NCBI GenBank assembly: GCA_019057975.1
Contig: JAHLWJ010000018.1
Location: 1-27,023 of the forward strand
Length of the DNA stretch: 27,023 bases
Direction: 5' to 3'
Origin: Promethearchaeota archaeon
Lineage (GTDB): Archaea > Asgardarchaeota > Lokiarchaeia > Sigynarchaeales > SOKP01
Each line of letters begins with the position of its first letter. The stretch's first letter is position 1. The notes under the pieces are model-generated. The model saw only the letters and a list, made by a program, of their open reading frames with translations. It did not search any database and was not told the origin of the DNA. This document shows positions 8,091 to 16,375 of the stretch, one piece after another. The position numbers and the translations under genes are program-made.

Positions 8091-8475
8091 AATAAGCGCA
8101 GGTGCAGGGGATATTAACAAAATTAAAGAGGTTCGAAAGGTTATTAGAGAAAAGAAATGTTGCAAAGATATTTATATAATTGAATCAGATATTTATGATG
8201 GATAAAATAATGGATTGCTTATTTTTAGAAGCAATTTTACTAATGATTTTTTTTAGATAACAGAAGATAAGGGTTTTGCTATATGGAAGATTGGAAATTT
8301 ACTTCTAACAAAGGAAAAATTTAAATTGTCTATTTTTATTTCTAATGCTAATATTAAAATCTTGAATGGGCTTGCCAATATTAGAAGATTCGATGTTTAT
8401 AGTAAAGTTTTTTGGACAGACAGTATTGAAATAGTATCATATTGCAGAGTTTTACGTAAAGCTCTTTGTATTTAA
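8059..8475 (+). pseudogene. Decayed glycosyltransferase fragment, related to the two following genes, with unidentified tail
   Basis: One frame, broken by TAA (gap after SDIYDG) and TAG (after NDFF), reads KYIYSDGPKIS, then KIKEVRKVIREKKCCKDIYI, then an AT-rich degenerate part and a 72-residue stretch (ITEDKGFAIWKIGNLLLTKE ... LRKALCI) ending at 8475. The first part aligns with the LYIAADGPRE ... IKAREVINKI part of the intact genes at 8524 and 9536, so it is a degraded third member of that family. I do not recognise the last 72 residues. The N-terminal FNRP part and the EDD motif are missing. Confidence 0.65.
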
Positions 8476-8523
8476 AAAATACTATAACATAATAGAATAA
8501 TAGGAGGAGTCAAGGTATAAAAA

Positions 8524-9507
8524 ATGGAAACAGCCGTATTGTTTTTAATTTTTAATAGACCTGAAACTACATATAAAGTATTTAAAAAAATAAAAAAAAT
8601 AAAACCAAAAAAGTTATATATTGCAGCTGATGGTCCGAGAGAAAATAATATTAATGATAAAGTAAATTGTATAAAAGCAAGAGAAGTAATAAATAAAATT
8701 GATTGGGATTGTGAAGTTAAAACTTTATTTAGGGACAAAAATTTGGGATTTCCGCTTGCAGTAAGCTTGGCAATTGATTGGTTTTTTGAAAATGAGGGAA
8801 TGGGTATTATATTAGAGGATGACTGTTTACCAGATCCATCTTTTTTTTATTTTTGTCAAGAATTGTTGCAAAAATATAAAGATGATAAAAGGGTAATGAT
8901 GATATCTGGTTTTAATTATTTAATAAATAGTCTAGAAATAAGAGAAAGTTATTTTTTTTCAAGTTATTATTGCATGTGGGGATGGGCTACATGGCGAAGA
9001 GCTTGGAAGCTTTACGATAATGAAATGAAAAATTGGGATTATTTTAAGAAAAATAATAATCTAGTTTGGATTTATAATAAAGATAAAAGATTGGCAGAGT
9101 ATGTATATTCTCTTATTCAAACTACTTATGATAATTTACTGGATTCATGGGCTACACGGTGGGCTTATTCATGTATGACTCAAAATGGTTTATCAATTGT
9201 ACCTAGTGTTAATCTAATTTCTAATATTGGTTGGGTAGGAACTCATTTCAATGGTATTGAAAGTAATATTTATAATACTCCAACGAAGAGTATCAATATT
9301 AGAAATATGATCCATCCAGAATTTGTATTTCCTGATATGAAGTATAATCAGATTTTATTTGATAATATATTAAAAAAATCTAACAATCCCATTATTAGAA
9401 AATTGCAAGAATCTAATTTTAAAATTATTAAATTATTTCTAAATATCCTATATCCAAAATTAAAAAAGTTTATAATAAGGGTAGCCAATATTTTAATTTT
9501 AGTTTGA
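8524..9507 (+). CDS. Glycosyltransferase (GT-A / GNT-I-like), tandem copy 1
   Basis: 327-residue GT-A type transferase. An N-terminal nucleotide-sugar fold begins VLFLIFNRPETT (5-16), with ADGPRE (35-40), DKNLG (71-75), and an EDD metal-binding motif in ILEDDCLPD (96-104), followed by the aromatic MWGWATWRRAW block (151-161). This family is a common glycan-locus nucleotide-diphosphosugar transferase. Its donor and acceptor cannot be deduced. A strong AGGAGG (8502-8507) precedes the ATG. It shares residues 23-249 exactly with the next gene, although its first 22 and last 78 residues differ. The last 30 residues are basic and hydrophobic, possibly a membrane contact. Confidence 0.85.
   Translation: METAVLFLIFNRPETTYKVFKKIKKIKPKKLYIAADGPRENNINDKVNCIKAREVINKIDWDCEVKTLFRDKNLGFPLAVSLAIDWFFENEGMGIILEDDCLPDPSFFYFCQELLQKYKDDKRVMMISGFNYLINSLEIRESYFFSSYYCMWGWATWRRAWKLYDNEMKNWDYFKKNNNLVWIYNKDKRLAEYVYSLIQTTYDNLLDSWATRWAYSCMTQNGLSIVPSVNLISNIGWVGTHFNGIESNIYNTPTKSINIRNMIHPEFVFPDMKYNQILFDNILKKSNNPIIRKLQESNFKIIKLFLNILYPKLKKFIIRVANILILV
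8589..9270 (+). repeat. 682 bp perfect direct repeat, copy 1
   Basis: By reading both copies line by line I find no difference between 8589-9270 and 9601-10282 (offset 1012). Identity stops abruptly on both sides: upstream the genes differ in almost every codon region, and downstream differences begin at 9271 (T versus C) and then recur every few bases. Confidence 0.9.
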
Positions 9508-9535
9508 AAAAATAATATGAAAGGAGTAAAGCAAT

Positions 9536-10498
9536 TTGGGAATACCTATATTATTCTTAATTTTCAACAGGCCAGATACAACTAGGGCTGTTTTTCATGT
9601 AATAAAAAAAATAAAACCAAAAAAGTTATATATTGCAGCTGATGGTCCGAGAGAAAATAATATTAATGATAAAGTAAATTGTATAAAAGCAAGAGAAGTA
9701 ATAAATAAAATTGATTGGGATTGTGAAGTTAAAACTTTATTTAGGGACAAAAATTTGGGATTTCCGCTTGCAGTAAGCTTGGCAATTGATTGGTTTTTTG
9801 AAAATGAGGGAATGGGTATTATATTAGAGGATGACTGTTTACCAGATCCATCTTTTTTTTATTTTTGTCAAGAATTGTTGCAAAAATATAAAGATGATAA
9901 AAGGGTAATGATGATATCTGGTTTTAATTATTTAATAAATAGTCTAGAAATAAGAGAAAGTTATTTTTTTTCAAGTTATTATTGCATGTGGGGATGGGCT
10001 ACATGGCGAAGAGCTTGGAAGCTTTACGATAATGAAATGAAAAATTGGGATTATTTTAAGAAAAATAATAATCTAGTTTGGATTTATAATAAAGATAAAA
10101 GATTGGCAGAGTATGTATATTCTCTTATTCAAACTACTTATGATAATTTACTGGATTCATGGGCTACACGGTGGGCTTATTCATGTATGACTCAAAATGG
10201 TTTATCAATTGTACCTAGTGTTAATCTAATTTCTAATATTGGTTGGGTAGGAACTCATTTCAATGGTATTGAAAGTAATATTCATAATACTCCAACGAAT
10301 AGTATCGATATTAGAAATATAATCCATCCTGAATTTGTATTTCCTGATATGAAGTATAATCAAATGCTTTATGATGCTATATTAAAAAGATCTAAAAATC
10401 CTATTTTAAGGAAAATGCAAAAATCTAACATTAGAATATTTAAAATTTTTTTAAATAAAATATATCCTAAAATAAGAAAGGTTTTTAAAAAAAGTTAA
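9536..10498 (+). CDS. Glycosyltransferase (GT-A / GNT-I-like), tandem copy 2
   Basis: 320-residue paralogue of the preceding gene, with the same domain plan: LFLIFNRPDTT near the start, ADGPRE, ILEDDCLPD and MWGWATW. The start is TTG at 9536, supported by AAGGAG about 10 bases upstream; no ATG fits. The first 22 residues (MGIPILFLIFNRPDTTRAVF...) and the C-terminal 70 differ from copy 1 at many positions, whereas the middle is identical in DNA and protein. The conserved catalytic part suggests the same reaction, and the differing ends may alter acceptor or partner choice, but that is conjecture. The gap to the previous gene is 28 bases. Confidence 0.85.
   Translation: MGIPILFLIFNRPDTTRAVFHVIKKIKPKKLYIAADGPRENNINDKVNCIKAREVINKIDWDCEVKTLFRDKNLGFPLAVSLAIDWFFENEGMGIILEDDCLPDPSFFYFCQELLQKYKDDKRVMMISGFNYLINSLEIRESYFFSSYYCMWGWATWRRAWKLYDNEMKNWDYFKKNNNLVWIYNKDKRLAEYVYSLIQTTYDNLLDSWATRWAYSCMTQNGLSIVPSVNLISNIGWVGTHFNGIESNIHNTPTNSIDIRNIIHPEFVFPDMKYNQMLYDAILKRSKNPILRKMQKSNIRIFKIFLNKIYPKIRKVFKKS
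9601..10282 (+). repeat. 682 bp perfect direct repeat, copy 2
   Basis: Partner of 8589-9270. It lies in the same frame of the second glycosyltransferase, so the two proteins are identical over about 227 residues. Confidence 0.9.
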
Positions 10499-10572
10499 AT
10501 AATTAAAAATTATAATGAGCTTTGTAAGTCATAATAGAATGGACATATAAAATTCTATGAATATGTATCGAA

Positions 10573-11751
10573 ATGAATATTTTATTTGATCATCAGATAT
10601 TTCAAATACAAAATTATGGGGGTATATCAAGGTATTTTTATGAGTTGATGAATAATTTTGGAAAGTATAATTTAGTGAATTTTGAACTCTCATTGCTCTA
10701 TTCAAATAACTCCTATTTGAAATGCAGTGATTTTTTTGGAATAAAAATCAAAAATTTAAGACCCTATAGAGAATTTTTGCCTGGCATTAGTTTTAAAGGG
10801 AAAGGAAAAATATATAAAGTTTTTAAAGAATTAAGACTAATTAATTCAGACTTTACTGGTAACGAAAAATATTCTAAAAGAAAGTTAAAAGAAGGAAATT
10901 ATGATGTTTTTCATCCCACATATTATAATGATTATTTTTTGAAGTATATTAGAAATATACCATTTGTGTTAACTGTTCATGATATGGTATATGAAATTTA
11001 TCCAGAATATTTTACAGATTCTGATAGTATAAAGGAAAAAAAGGAAAATTTAGTTAAAAAAGCTTCAAAAATTATTGCTGTTTCTAATAATACTAAAAAA
11101 GATATTTTGAGATTTTTTAATATTAATGAAGATAGGATTAAGGTAATTTATCATGGCGGCCCTGTTAATGTTAAAAATAATAATTTATCTAAAATAAAAA
11201 GTGTAAATTTCCACAATATTCCAGATAGATATTTGCTTTTTGTTGGAAATAGGCAGCATTATAAAAATTTTAATTTGTTCATAAAAGCTATAAGTAATGT
11301 TTTAATAGAAGATAGAGATTTAAATGTAGTGTGTGCAGGTGGTAGTAGTTTTACAACCAAGGAATTAGAAGAATTTGACCATTTGGGTGTTAGAAGTCAA
11401 CTATTTCAGATTGGGATAAATGATAATCTACTTTATAATCTTTATCAGAATGCATTAGTTTTTGTTTTTCCATCTTTACATGAGGGTTTTAGAATTCCTA
11501 TCTTAGAAGCATTTTCTTGTAGTTGTCCAGTTGTGCTTAGTAATTCAAGTTCATTTCCAGAAATTGCGTTGGATGCTGCAGTTTATTTTAACCCTAAAGA
11601 CCAAGATTCAATTTGTAAAGCTATTGAAAAAGTAGTATATGATTTCAAATTAAGAGAAAAATTAAGAAAAAAGGGTTTTGAAAGAGCAAAAGATTTTAGA
11701 TGGAAAAAAGCTATAAAAGAGGCTGCAGAAGTTTACAAGAGTATTATTTGA
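10573..11751 (+). CDS. Glycosyltransferase family 4 (GT-B)
   Basis: 392-residue GT4-type retaining transferase. The N-terminal half opens MNILFDHQIFQIQNYGGISR (a glycine-rich loop common in GT4 enzymes) and contains LTVHDMVYE near residue 136. The C-terminal nucleotide-sugar domain begins near YLLFVGNRQHYKNF (about 218) and carries the EX7E motif, E304 and E312, in HEGFRIPILEAF, followed by CPVVLSNSSSFPEIALDAA. It would add a sugar to the growing glycan on the cytoplasmic side. Donor unknown. It is preceded by 74 AT-rich bases without a clear ribosome site. Confidence 0.9.
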   Translation: MNILFDHQIFQIQNYGGISRYFYELMNNFGKYNLVNFELSLLYSNNSYLKCSDFFGIKIKNLRPYREFLPGISFKGKGKIYKVFKELRLINSDFTGNEKYSKRKLKEGNYDVFHPTYYNDYFLKYIRNIPFVLTVHDMVYEIYPEYFTDSDSIKEKKENLVKKASKIIAVSNNTKKDILRFFNINEDRIKVIYHGGPVNVKNNNLSKIKSVNFHNIPDRYLLFVGNRQHYKNFNLFIKAISNVLIEDRDLNVVCAGGSSFTTKELEEFDHLGVRSQLFQIGINDNLLYNLYQNALVFVFPSLHEGFRIPILEAFSCSCPVVLSNSSSFPEIALDAAVYFNPKDQDSICKAIEKVVYDFKLREKLRKKGFERAKDFRWKKAIKEAAEVYKSII

Positions 11752-11830
11752 TAGATGTTTAAATAAGGTTTTAAATATAAGATATAATTTTTTAGTACTT
11801 GTTATATTTTTTAGAGCTGATTTTCTAAGT

Positions 11831-12604
11831 ATGATTAAGATATCAATAGTTACACCAACTTTTAACAATTTAGAAAAGTTAAAAATAAATATTGAAAGCG
11901 TTTATAATCAGACTATTAAAAATAAAGAACATATAATAGTTGACAATCTTTCAAGTGATGGTACTGATGTATTTATTAATGAATATATTAAAAAAGCTGA
12001 TTATCCTGTTATTTATATTAGAGAAAGAGATAGTGGTGCATATGAAGCAATGAATAAGGGGATTAAGGCTGCAAGTGGTAAGTGGATTCACATTTTAAAC
12101 TCTGATGATTACTATTATTCTAACAATAGTCTTAAACTTCTTTTAGAAGAAGATATAGAGGATTTTGATGTTGTTTCAAATTCAATTTTTGTAAAAAATG
12201 AGGATTATGACAAAAATAGTTCTCTGTGGATTCCAATTTTTAATGAAAAAATTAATCATTATAATTTCCCTCATACCGGAATGGTGATAAAAAAGAGCTT
12301 TTATGAAAAGTATGGTTACTACAATGAGAAATATAAAATTATTTCTGATGCAATTTTTGTCCTGGAAAACTTGCCAAGGGCTAAATATAAAATTACGAAG
12401 AGACCCTTTGTAGTAATGTCTAATAGGGGGATTTCAAATAAATTATCTTTTACAAAAACATATGAGGGTGTAATATTTAACTTATTTTTTTATAATGGTT
12501 CTAAAATAAATAAGGTTAAATTTATATTTAAAGATTTTAAAAGAGATTTTTTTATTTTTTTAATTTTAATTAAAAAAAAATATTTAAAAAATAAAAATTT
12601 ATGA
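11831..12604 (+). CDS. Glycosyltransferase family 2 (WcaE-like)
   Basis: 257-residue GT-A transferase. KISIVTPTFNNLEKL starts the fold, IIVDNLSSDGT (35-45) is the nucleotide loop, RDSGAYEAMNKGI (66-78) is the typical ribose/base-contact block of this GT2 subgroup, and NSDD (90-93) is the metal-binding DxD-type motif. HTGMVIKKSFYEKYGYYNEK follows in the acceptor half. The C-terminal 40 residues are very basic. Its TGA overlaps the ATG of the next gene by four bases, so the two are translationally coupled. Confidence 0.9.
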   Translation: MIKISIVTPTFNNLEKLKINIESVYNQTIKNKEHIIVDNLSSDGTDVFINEYIKKADYPVIYIRERDSGAYEAMNKGIKAASGKWIHILNSDDYYYSNNSLKLLLEEDIEDFDVVSNSIFVKNEDYDKNSSLWIPIFNEKINHYNFPHTGMVIKKSFYEKYGYYNEKYKIISDAIFVLENLPRAKYKITKRPFVVMSNRGISNKLSFTKTYEGVIFNLFFYNGSKINKVKFIFKDFKRDFFIFLILIKKKYLKNKNL

Positions 12605-13548
12605 TAAAAGGAAACAACCCATTTTTTACAATTGCAATCCCATCATATAATCGATTAATTTTTTTTAAAGAAGCTGTTGATAGTGTTTTAAATCAAACTT
12701 TTAGTGATTTTGAACTTGTAATAGTTGACGATTATAGTACGGATGGAACATGGGAATATATTAAGACAATAGACGATCCGAGAATACGTGCATTCAGAAA
12801 TGAAAAGAATATAGGAATTGTCCCAAATTGGCGTAGATGTATAGAAGAGGCTAAAGGTAGGTGGTTTAAATTTTTGATGTCTGATGACCTTATGTTTCCA
12901 GACTCTTTATACATTTTAAAAAAAATAATAGATAGATATCCTGAAAATTATGTAATAGTAACTAGTGGGATAGATTTTACGAATATTAATGAGATAAAAA
13001 GTTATCTAAACATTAATATTAGAGAAATAAATAATATAGACAAATATATTAAGCCAATGGATAAAATAATAACTGAAAGGAAAAAATTTAATCAAACATG
13101 GGCTATGCCTAATTCCTACACTTTACTTACAGAAGATTTAAAAGAGCTGGTTAAATCTGATAAGTATAAAGAGGTTGAAGATAAATTAGGTCAAACTGGA
13201 CATTGTGTTGATTATTTTATACTTTATTCGGTTGCTTTAAAATATAAAACAATGATTGAGATGGATTTGCCATTATATGCTGTAAGATATCATGAAAGTA
13301 ATTTATCCAAAAGTTATAGCCAGAATCTACTTTATCATCTAAATGGAGATAAGTATATACATTATATTTTGTATGAATATAAGGGTATTGAAAATTTATA
13401 TATTGTTAGGCATGCTTTTAGAATATATTTTAATAAATTAATTTCAAATAAAAGAAAAATCTTTAGTTTAAATTTATTTAAGTGGACATTTCAATTATTT
13501 ATTTTTATTTTTAAACATTTATTTAATATTAAACCTAGTGACTTATGA
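12601..13548 (+). CDS. Glycosyltransferase family 2
   Basis: 315-residue GT-A transferase that starts inside the stop of the previous gene (ATGA overlap). Motifs: FTIAIPSYNRLIFF (9-22), IVDDYSTDGT (41-50), NIGIVPNWRRCIEEAKGRW (70-88) and the metal-binding FLMSDD (91-96). The C-terminal third is amphipathic and ends in an aromatic, basic segment. Product specificity is unknown; coupling to 11831-12604 suggests the two add successive residues. Confidence 0.9.
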   Translation: MIKGNNPFFTIAIPSYNRLIFFKEAVDSVLNQTFSDFELVIVDDYSTDGTWEYIKTIDDPRIRAFRNEKNIGIVPNWRRCIEEAKGRWFKFLMSDDLMFPDSLYILKKIIDRYPENYVIVTSGIDFTNINEIKSYLNINIREINNIDKYIKPMDKIITERKKFNQTWAMPNSYTLLTEDLKELVKSDKYKEVEDKLGQTGHCVDYFILYSVALKYKTMIEMDLPLYAVRYHESNLSKSYSQNLLYHLNGDKYIHYILYEYKGIENLYIVRHAFRIYFNKLISNKRKIFSLNLFKWTFQLFIFIFKHLFNIKPSDL

Positions 13549-13601
13549 CTATAGTTAATAAAAATTTTAGTGGTTAATTTTATTTTAAGATATAGGTAAT
13601 A

Positions 13602-14609
13602 ATGAATAAGCCCAAAATAATTTGTTTAACCCCTGTTAAAAATGAAGCATGGATATTAGATAATTTTATAAAATGCGCAAGTCTTTGGGCAGATCATATA
13701 ATAATTGCTGATCAAGATTCTACTGATGAAACAAGGAAAATAGCAAAAAAATATTCCAATATTAAATTGATTAGTAATCCCTATAAAGGTGAGTATAATG
13801 AGCGGGAAGTTAGGCGAGTTGTTATAGAAGAAGCAAGAAAATTTGAAGATCCAAAAGTTTTGATTTCTTTGGATGCAGATGAAGTTCTCAGCCCCAATTT
13901 TATAAATAGCGAGGAGTGGCAAAAAGTAATTTTTTCCAAGCCTGGTACTGTTATAAAATCAAAATTTGTAAACATAAGAGCGGATATGAAGTATTACTGG
14001 GATGGACCGGTAGAAATAGTTTTAGGTTTTTCAGATGATGGAAGTGAGTATAATGCTGATAAAATACACACAGATAGAATGATTGCACCAAAAAAAGCTC
14101 CGGTTTTTTTACTTAAAAATATTAAAGTTATACATTTTCAATATACTGATTGGAATAGAATGGAAAGCAAGCATAGATGGTACCAGTGCTGGGAAAGAAT
14201 AAATAATCCAAAGAAGAGTGCTATAAGAATTTATAGACCTTATCACCACATGTACTCTGTTAAAAAAGGTGAGCTAAAAAAAATTCCAGAAAATTGGTTT
14301 AGCAATTACTTAAAATTAGGCATAAATTTAAGATTAGTTAATAAAGAGGATAATTATTATTGGGATAATATTGTTTTAAATTATATTAAAAAATATGGGG
14401 CGATTTTTTTTTCAAGGGATTCGATTTGGGATATAGACTGGATTGAAAAAGCAAAGAAATATGGTTATAAAAATTTTAATAATTTTAAAGACCCAAGAAA
14501 TATTTTCCAAAAATTATTGCACTTGTATCTTAAAAAAACCCAGTATTATCAGAATTCTTTGTTTATAAGAGGAATAGATAAAGTATTAGTTGATTTACTA
14601 GGCATGTGA
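13602..14609 (+). CDS. Glycosyltransferase family 2 (TPVKNE type)
   Basis: 335-residue GT2-like transferase: ICLTPVKNEAWILDNFI (7-23), IIADQDSTDET (34-44), the NEREVRR block (66-72), and a metal-binding LDADEVL (90-96). The TPVKNE...DQDSTDET...DADE set is the pattern of the lipooligosaccharide GT2 group that includes LpsA/KdtX-like enzymes and many unassigned glycan-locus proteins. The second half is rich in Trp and Tyr (WYQCWERINN, YRPYHHMYS). It lies 53 bases after the previous gene. Confidence 0.85.
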   Translation: MNKPKIICLTPVKNEAWILDNFIKCASLWADHIIIADQDSTDETRKIAKKYSNIKLISNPYKGEYNEREVRRVVIEEARKFEDPKVLISLDADEVLSPNFINSEEWQKVIFSKPGTVIKSKFVNIRADMKYYWDGPVEIVLGFSDDGSEYNADKIHTDRMIAPKKAPVFLLKNIKVIHFQYTDWNRMESKHRWYQCWERINNPKKSAIRIYRPYHHMYSVKKGELKKIPENWFSNYLKLGINLRLVNKEDNYYWDNIVLNYIKKYGAIFFSRDSIWDIDWIEKAKKYGYKNFNNFKDPRNIFQKLLHLYLKKTQYYQNSLFIRGIDKVLVDLLGM

Positions 14610-14780
14610 TATTCATATTTAATTCATAAATTCAAAAGATATTAACTTTTGATTAAATTATAATCTATATTATTTTTTAGATTAATTTTTTAATAACAGG
14701 ATTTATTTAAAGTTTAATTTCCATAAAAATATATTGGAATTGCTTTATCAAGTTTGGTTTTTATATTAAACTTAATATTT

Positions 14781-15629
14781 ATGAATAATATTTTTAATTA
14801 CAAAGATACAAAGAAAGCTTTAAAAGCCATTTCTGCCAATTTAGGTTCCCCTGCAAGAGAAACCATTCTTTTTGAAAATTTTGGTAAGCATTTATTAGAA
14901 ATTGAGTTAATTTTAAATAATATAGAAGAAAATTACAAAGTGTTTGATATAGGGGGTGGTCTTGGAATTAATTTATTAACCATCAAGAATTGGTACAAAA
15001 AATTAAATAAAAATAGGAGAGATACAAAGGGGTCTGAATTAAACTTTTATTTATTAGATAAATTTAAAGAATACGATAAAGAGAACAGGATGGGAGAAGA
15101 AAAATCTGCTATTAGATTAATGGAACAAGAAAGAATAAAGATTATTAAGCAGGATTTCTGGCTAAATCCTGCATTACCATATGAAGCAGATTTTTTTGAT
15201 TTGGTTACTATATTTAATGTCACAGAACATCTACCTGGTCATCCTTTAAAAATAATAGGTGAATTGAAAAGAATTTTAAAACCTGGTGGTAAAATAATAC
15301 TTGGGGGACCCAATGCTTATTCTCTTATGAAAAGATTAAGGTTTCTTTTTGGGAAACATCCCCATATACCATTTGATTTATGGGTAAAAGATAAATATTT
15401 CTCCCATTTTAGAGAGTACGGTATAAATGAGCATAAATTACTTTTAGAAGAGGTTGGTTTTAAAATAATAGAAATTATTCCATCTGTTGAACCCTTGAAA
15501 ACACAAATGATTTTTAGAAGTAAAAATTTTTCTCCCATAAAAACCTTTATAATGGGTATAATTTTTATAATAAAATTAGTGTTCCCCAGTTTAAGACCGT
15601 CAGTTTATATTATTGCTTTAAATGATTAA
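14781..15629 (+). CDS. Class I SAM-dependent methyltransferase
   Basis: A methyltransferase of about 282 residues. The SAM-binding motif VFDIGGGLGINLL lies at about 54-66, followed by the acidic-loop region LLDKFKEYD, DFFDLVTIFNVTEHLPGHP, and the strand ELKRILKPGGKIILGGPN, a typical UbiE/Methyltransf_11 plan. The C-terminal half (HFREYGINEHKLLLEEVGFK) matches many glycan-locus methyltransferases. I prefer ATG 14781; an upstream in-frame TTG at 14754 would add nine hydrophobic residues with no family support. It ends 17 bases before the next glycosyltransferase. A role in methylating a sugar residue or the chain end is likely but unproven. Confidence 0.82.
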   Translation: MNNIFNYKDTKKALKAISANLGSPARETILFENFGKHLLEIELILNNIEENYKVFDIGGGLGINLLTIKNWYKKLNKNRRDTKGSELNFYLLDKFKEYDKENRMGEEKSAIRLMEQERIKIIKQDFWLNPALPYEADFFDLVTIFNVTEHLPGHPLKIIGELKRILKPGGKIILGGPNAYSLMKRLRFLFGKHPHIPFDLWVKDKYFSHFREYGINEHKLLLEEVGFKIIEIIPSVEPLKTQMIFRSKNFSPIKTFIMGIIFIIKLVFPSLRPSVYIIALND

Positions 15630-15646
15630 CAATTAGGAAAAATGTT

Positions 15647-16375
15647 ATGCTTTTAGATATTATAACTATTACCAAAGATGATTTTGAGGGATTAAAAAAA
15701 ACTGTAGAGAGCACCAAGGCTTTAAGGAAAAACTATGAAAGTGTAGAGCAAATCATAGTAGATAGTAGCAATAAAGCAATAAAGAAGAAAAATATTGAAT
15801 TTCTTAAAAATCAAGAAAATATTAGATATCTTTGGCAAGAACCGAAAGGTCGCTCAGCGGCATTTAATTTTGGATTAAATAACTCAGATTCAGAATGGGT
15901 TTGGTTTTTAAACGGGGGAGATGAAATACGTTCTGACCTTAATTATGATTGTTTTCTAAATATATTATCCCAGAATAATTCTGATACAATAATTTTTCAA
16001 TTAGAACATATACAAAGTAATTTAATACCAAAACATCCTGAATTGTGGTCCTTATGGCCACCACTGTTAAGTTGGATTCCACATCCTGCTACCATAACCC
16101 GAAGATATCTCTATAATAAATTTGGTAATTTTGATGAATCTTTAAGAATTGCAATGGATTTTGAACTATGGATTAGATTTTTTTCCGAAAAAGTAGTTGT
16201 TGATTTTATTTCCATCCCCATTGCAAGATTTTATCAAACTGGTGATTCATACAGATTAAACAAAATAACCAAGAAAGAAGTAAGAAGGGTAATAATAAAA
16301 AATTTATTTCGGGTTTTAAAAAGGAATATACAGAGTTTTATAATAATTATAAAAGCATTAGTTAAAACGAGATGA
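15647..16375 (+). CDS. Glycosyltransferase family 2, WcaE-like with altered motifs
   Basis: 242-residue GT-A protein of the same subgroup as WcaE-type enzymes, but with non-standard motif residues. The nucleotide loop reads IIVDSSNKAIKKK instead of VDG.STDGT. The P.KG.YDAMNKG block is PKGRSAAFNFGLNNS (66-80), and the metal motif is FLNGGDE (87-93) rather than a DxD/NADD. HPATITRRYLYNKFGNFDES and AMDFELWIRF are conserved acceptor-half features. The overall fold is clear, while the changes may mean a different metal or donor use. It overlaps the next gene (ATGA). Confidence 0.82.
   Translation: MLLDIITITKDDFEGLKKTVESTKALRKNYESVEQIIVDSSNKAIKKKNIEFLKNQENIRYLWQEPKGRSAAFNFGLNNSDSEWVWFLNGGDEIRSDLNYDCFLNILSQNNSDTIIFQLEHIQSNLIPKHPELWSLWPPLLSWIPHPATITRRYLYNKFGNFDESLRIAMDFELWIRFFSEKVVVDFISIPIARFYQTGDSYRLNKITKKEVRRVIIKNLFRVLKRNIQSFIIIIKALVKTR

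Noticed and set aside
8589..10282. Direct repeats as part of a CRISPR or other short-repeat array
   Set aside because: The repeat is one long coding segment present twice, not a short repeated unit with spacers.
14754..14780. Upstream TTG start for the methyltransferase
   Set aside because: Adds nine hydrophobic residues not expected for the family; ATG 14781 is simpler, though neither has a convincing ribosome site.
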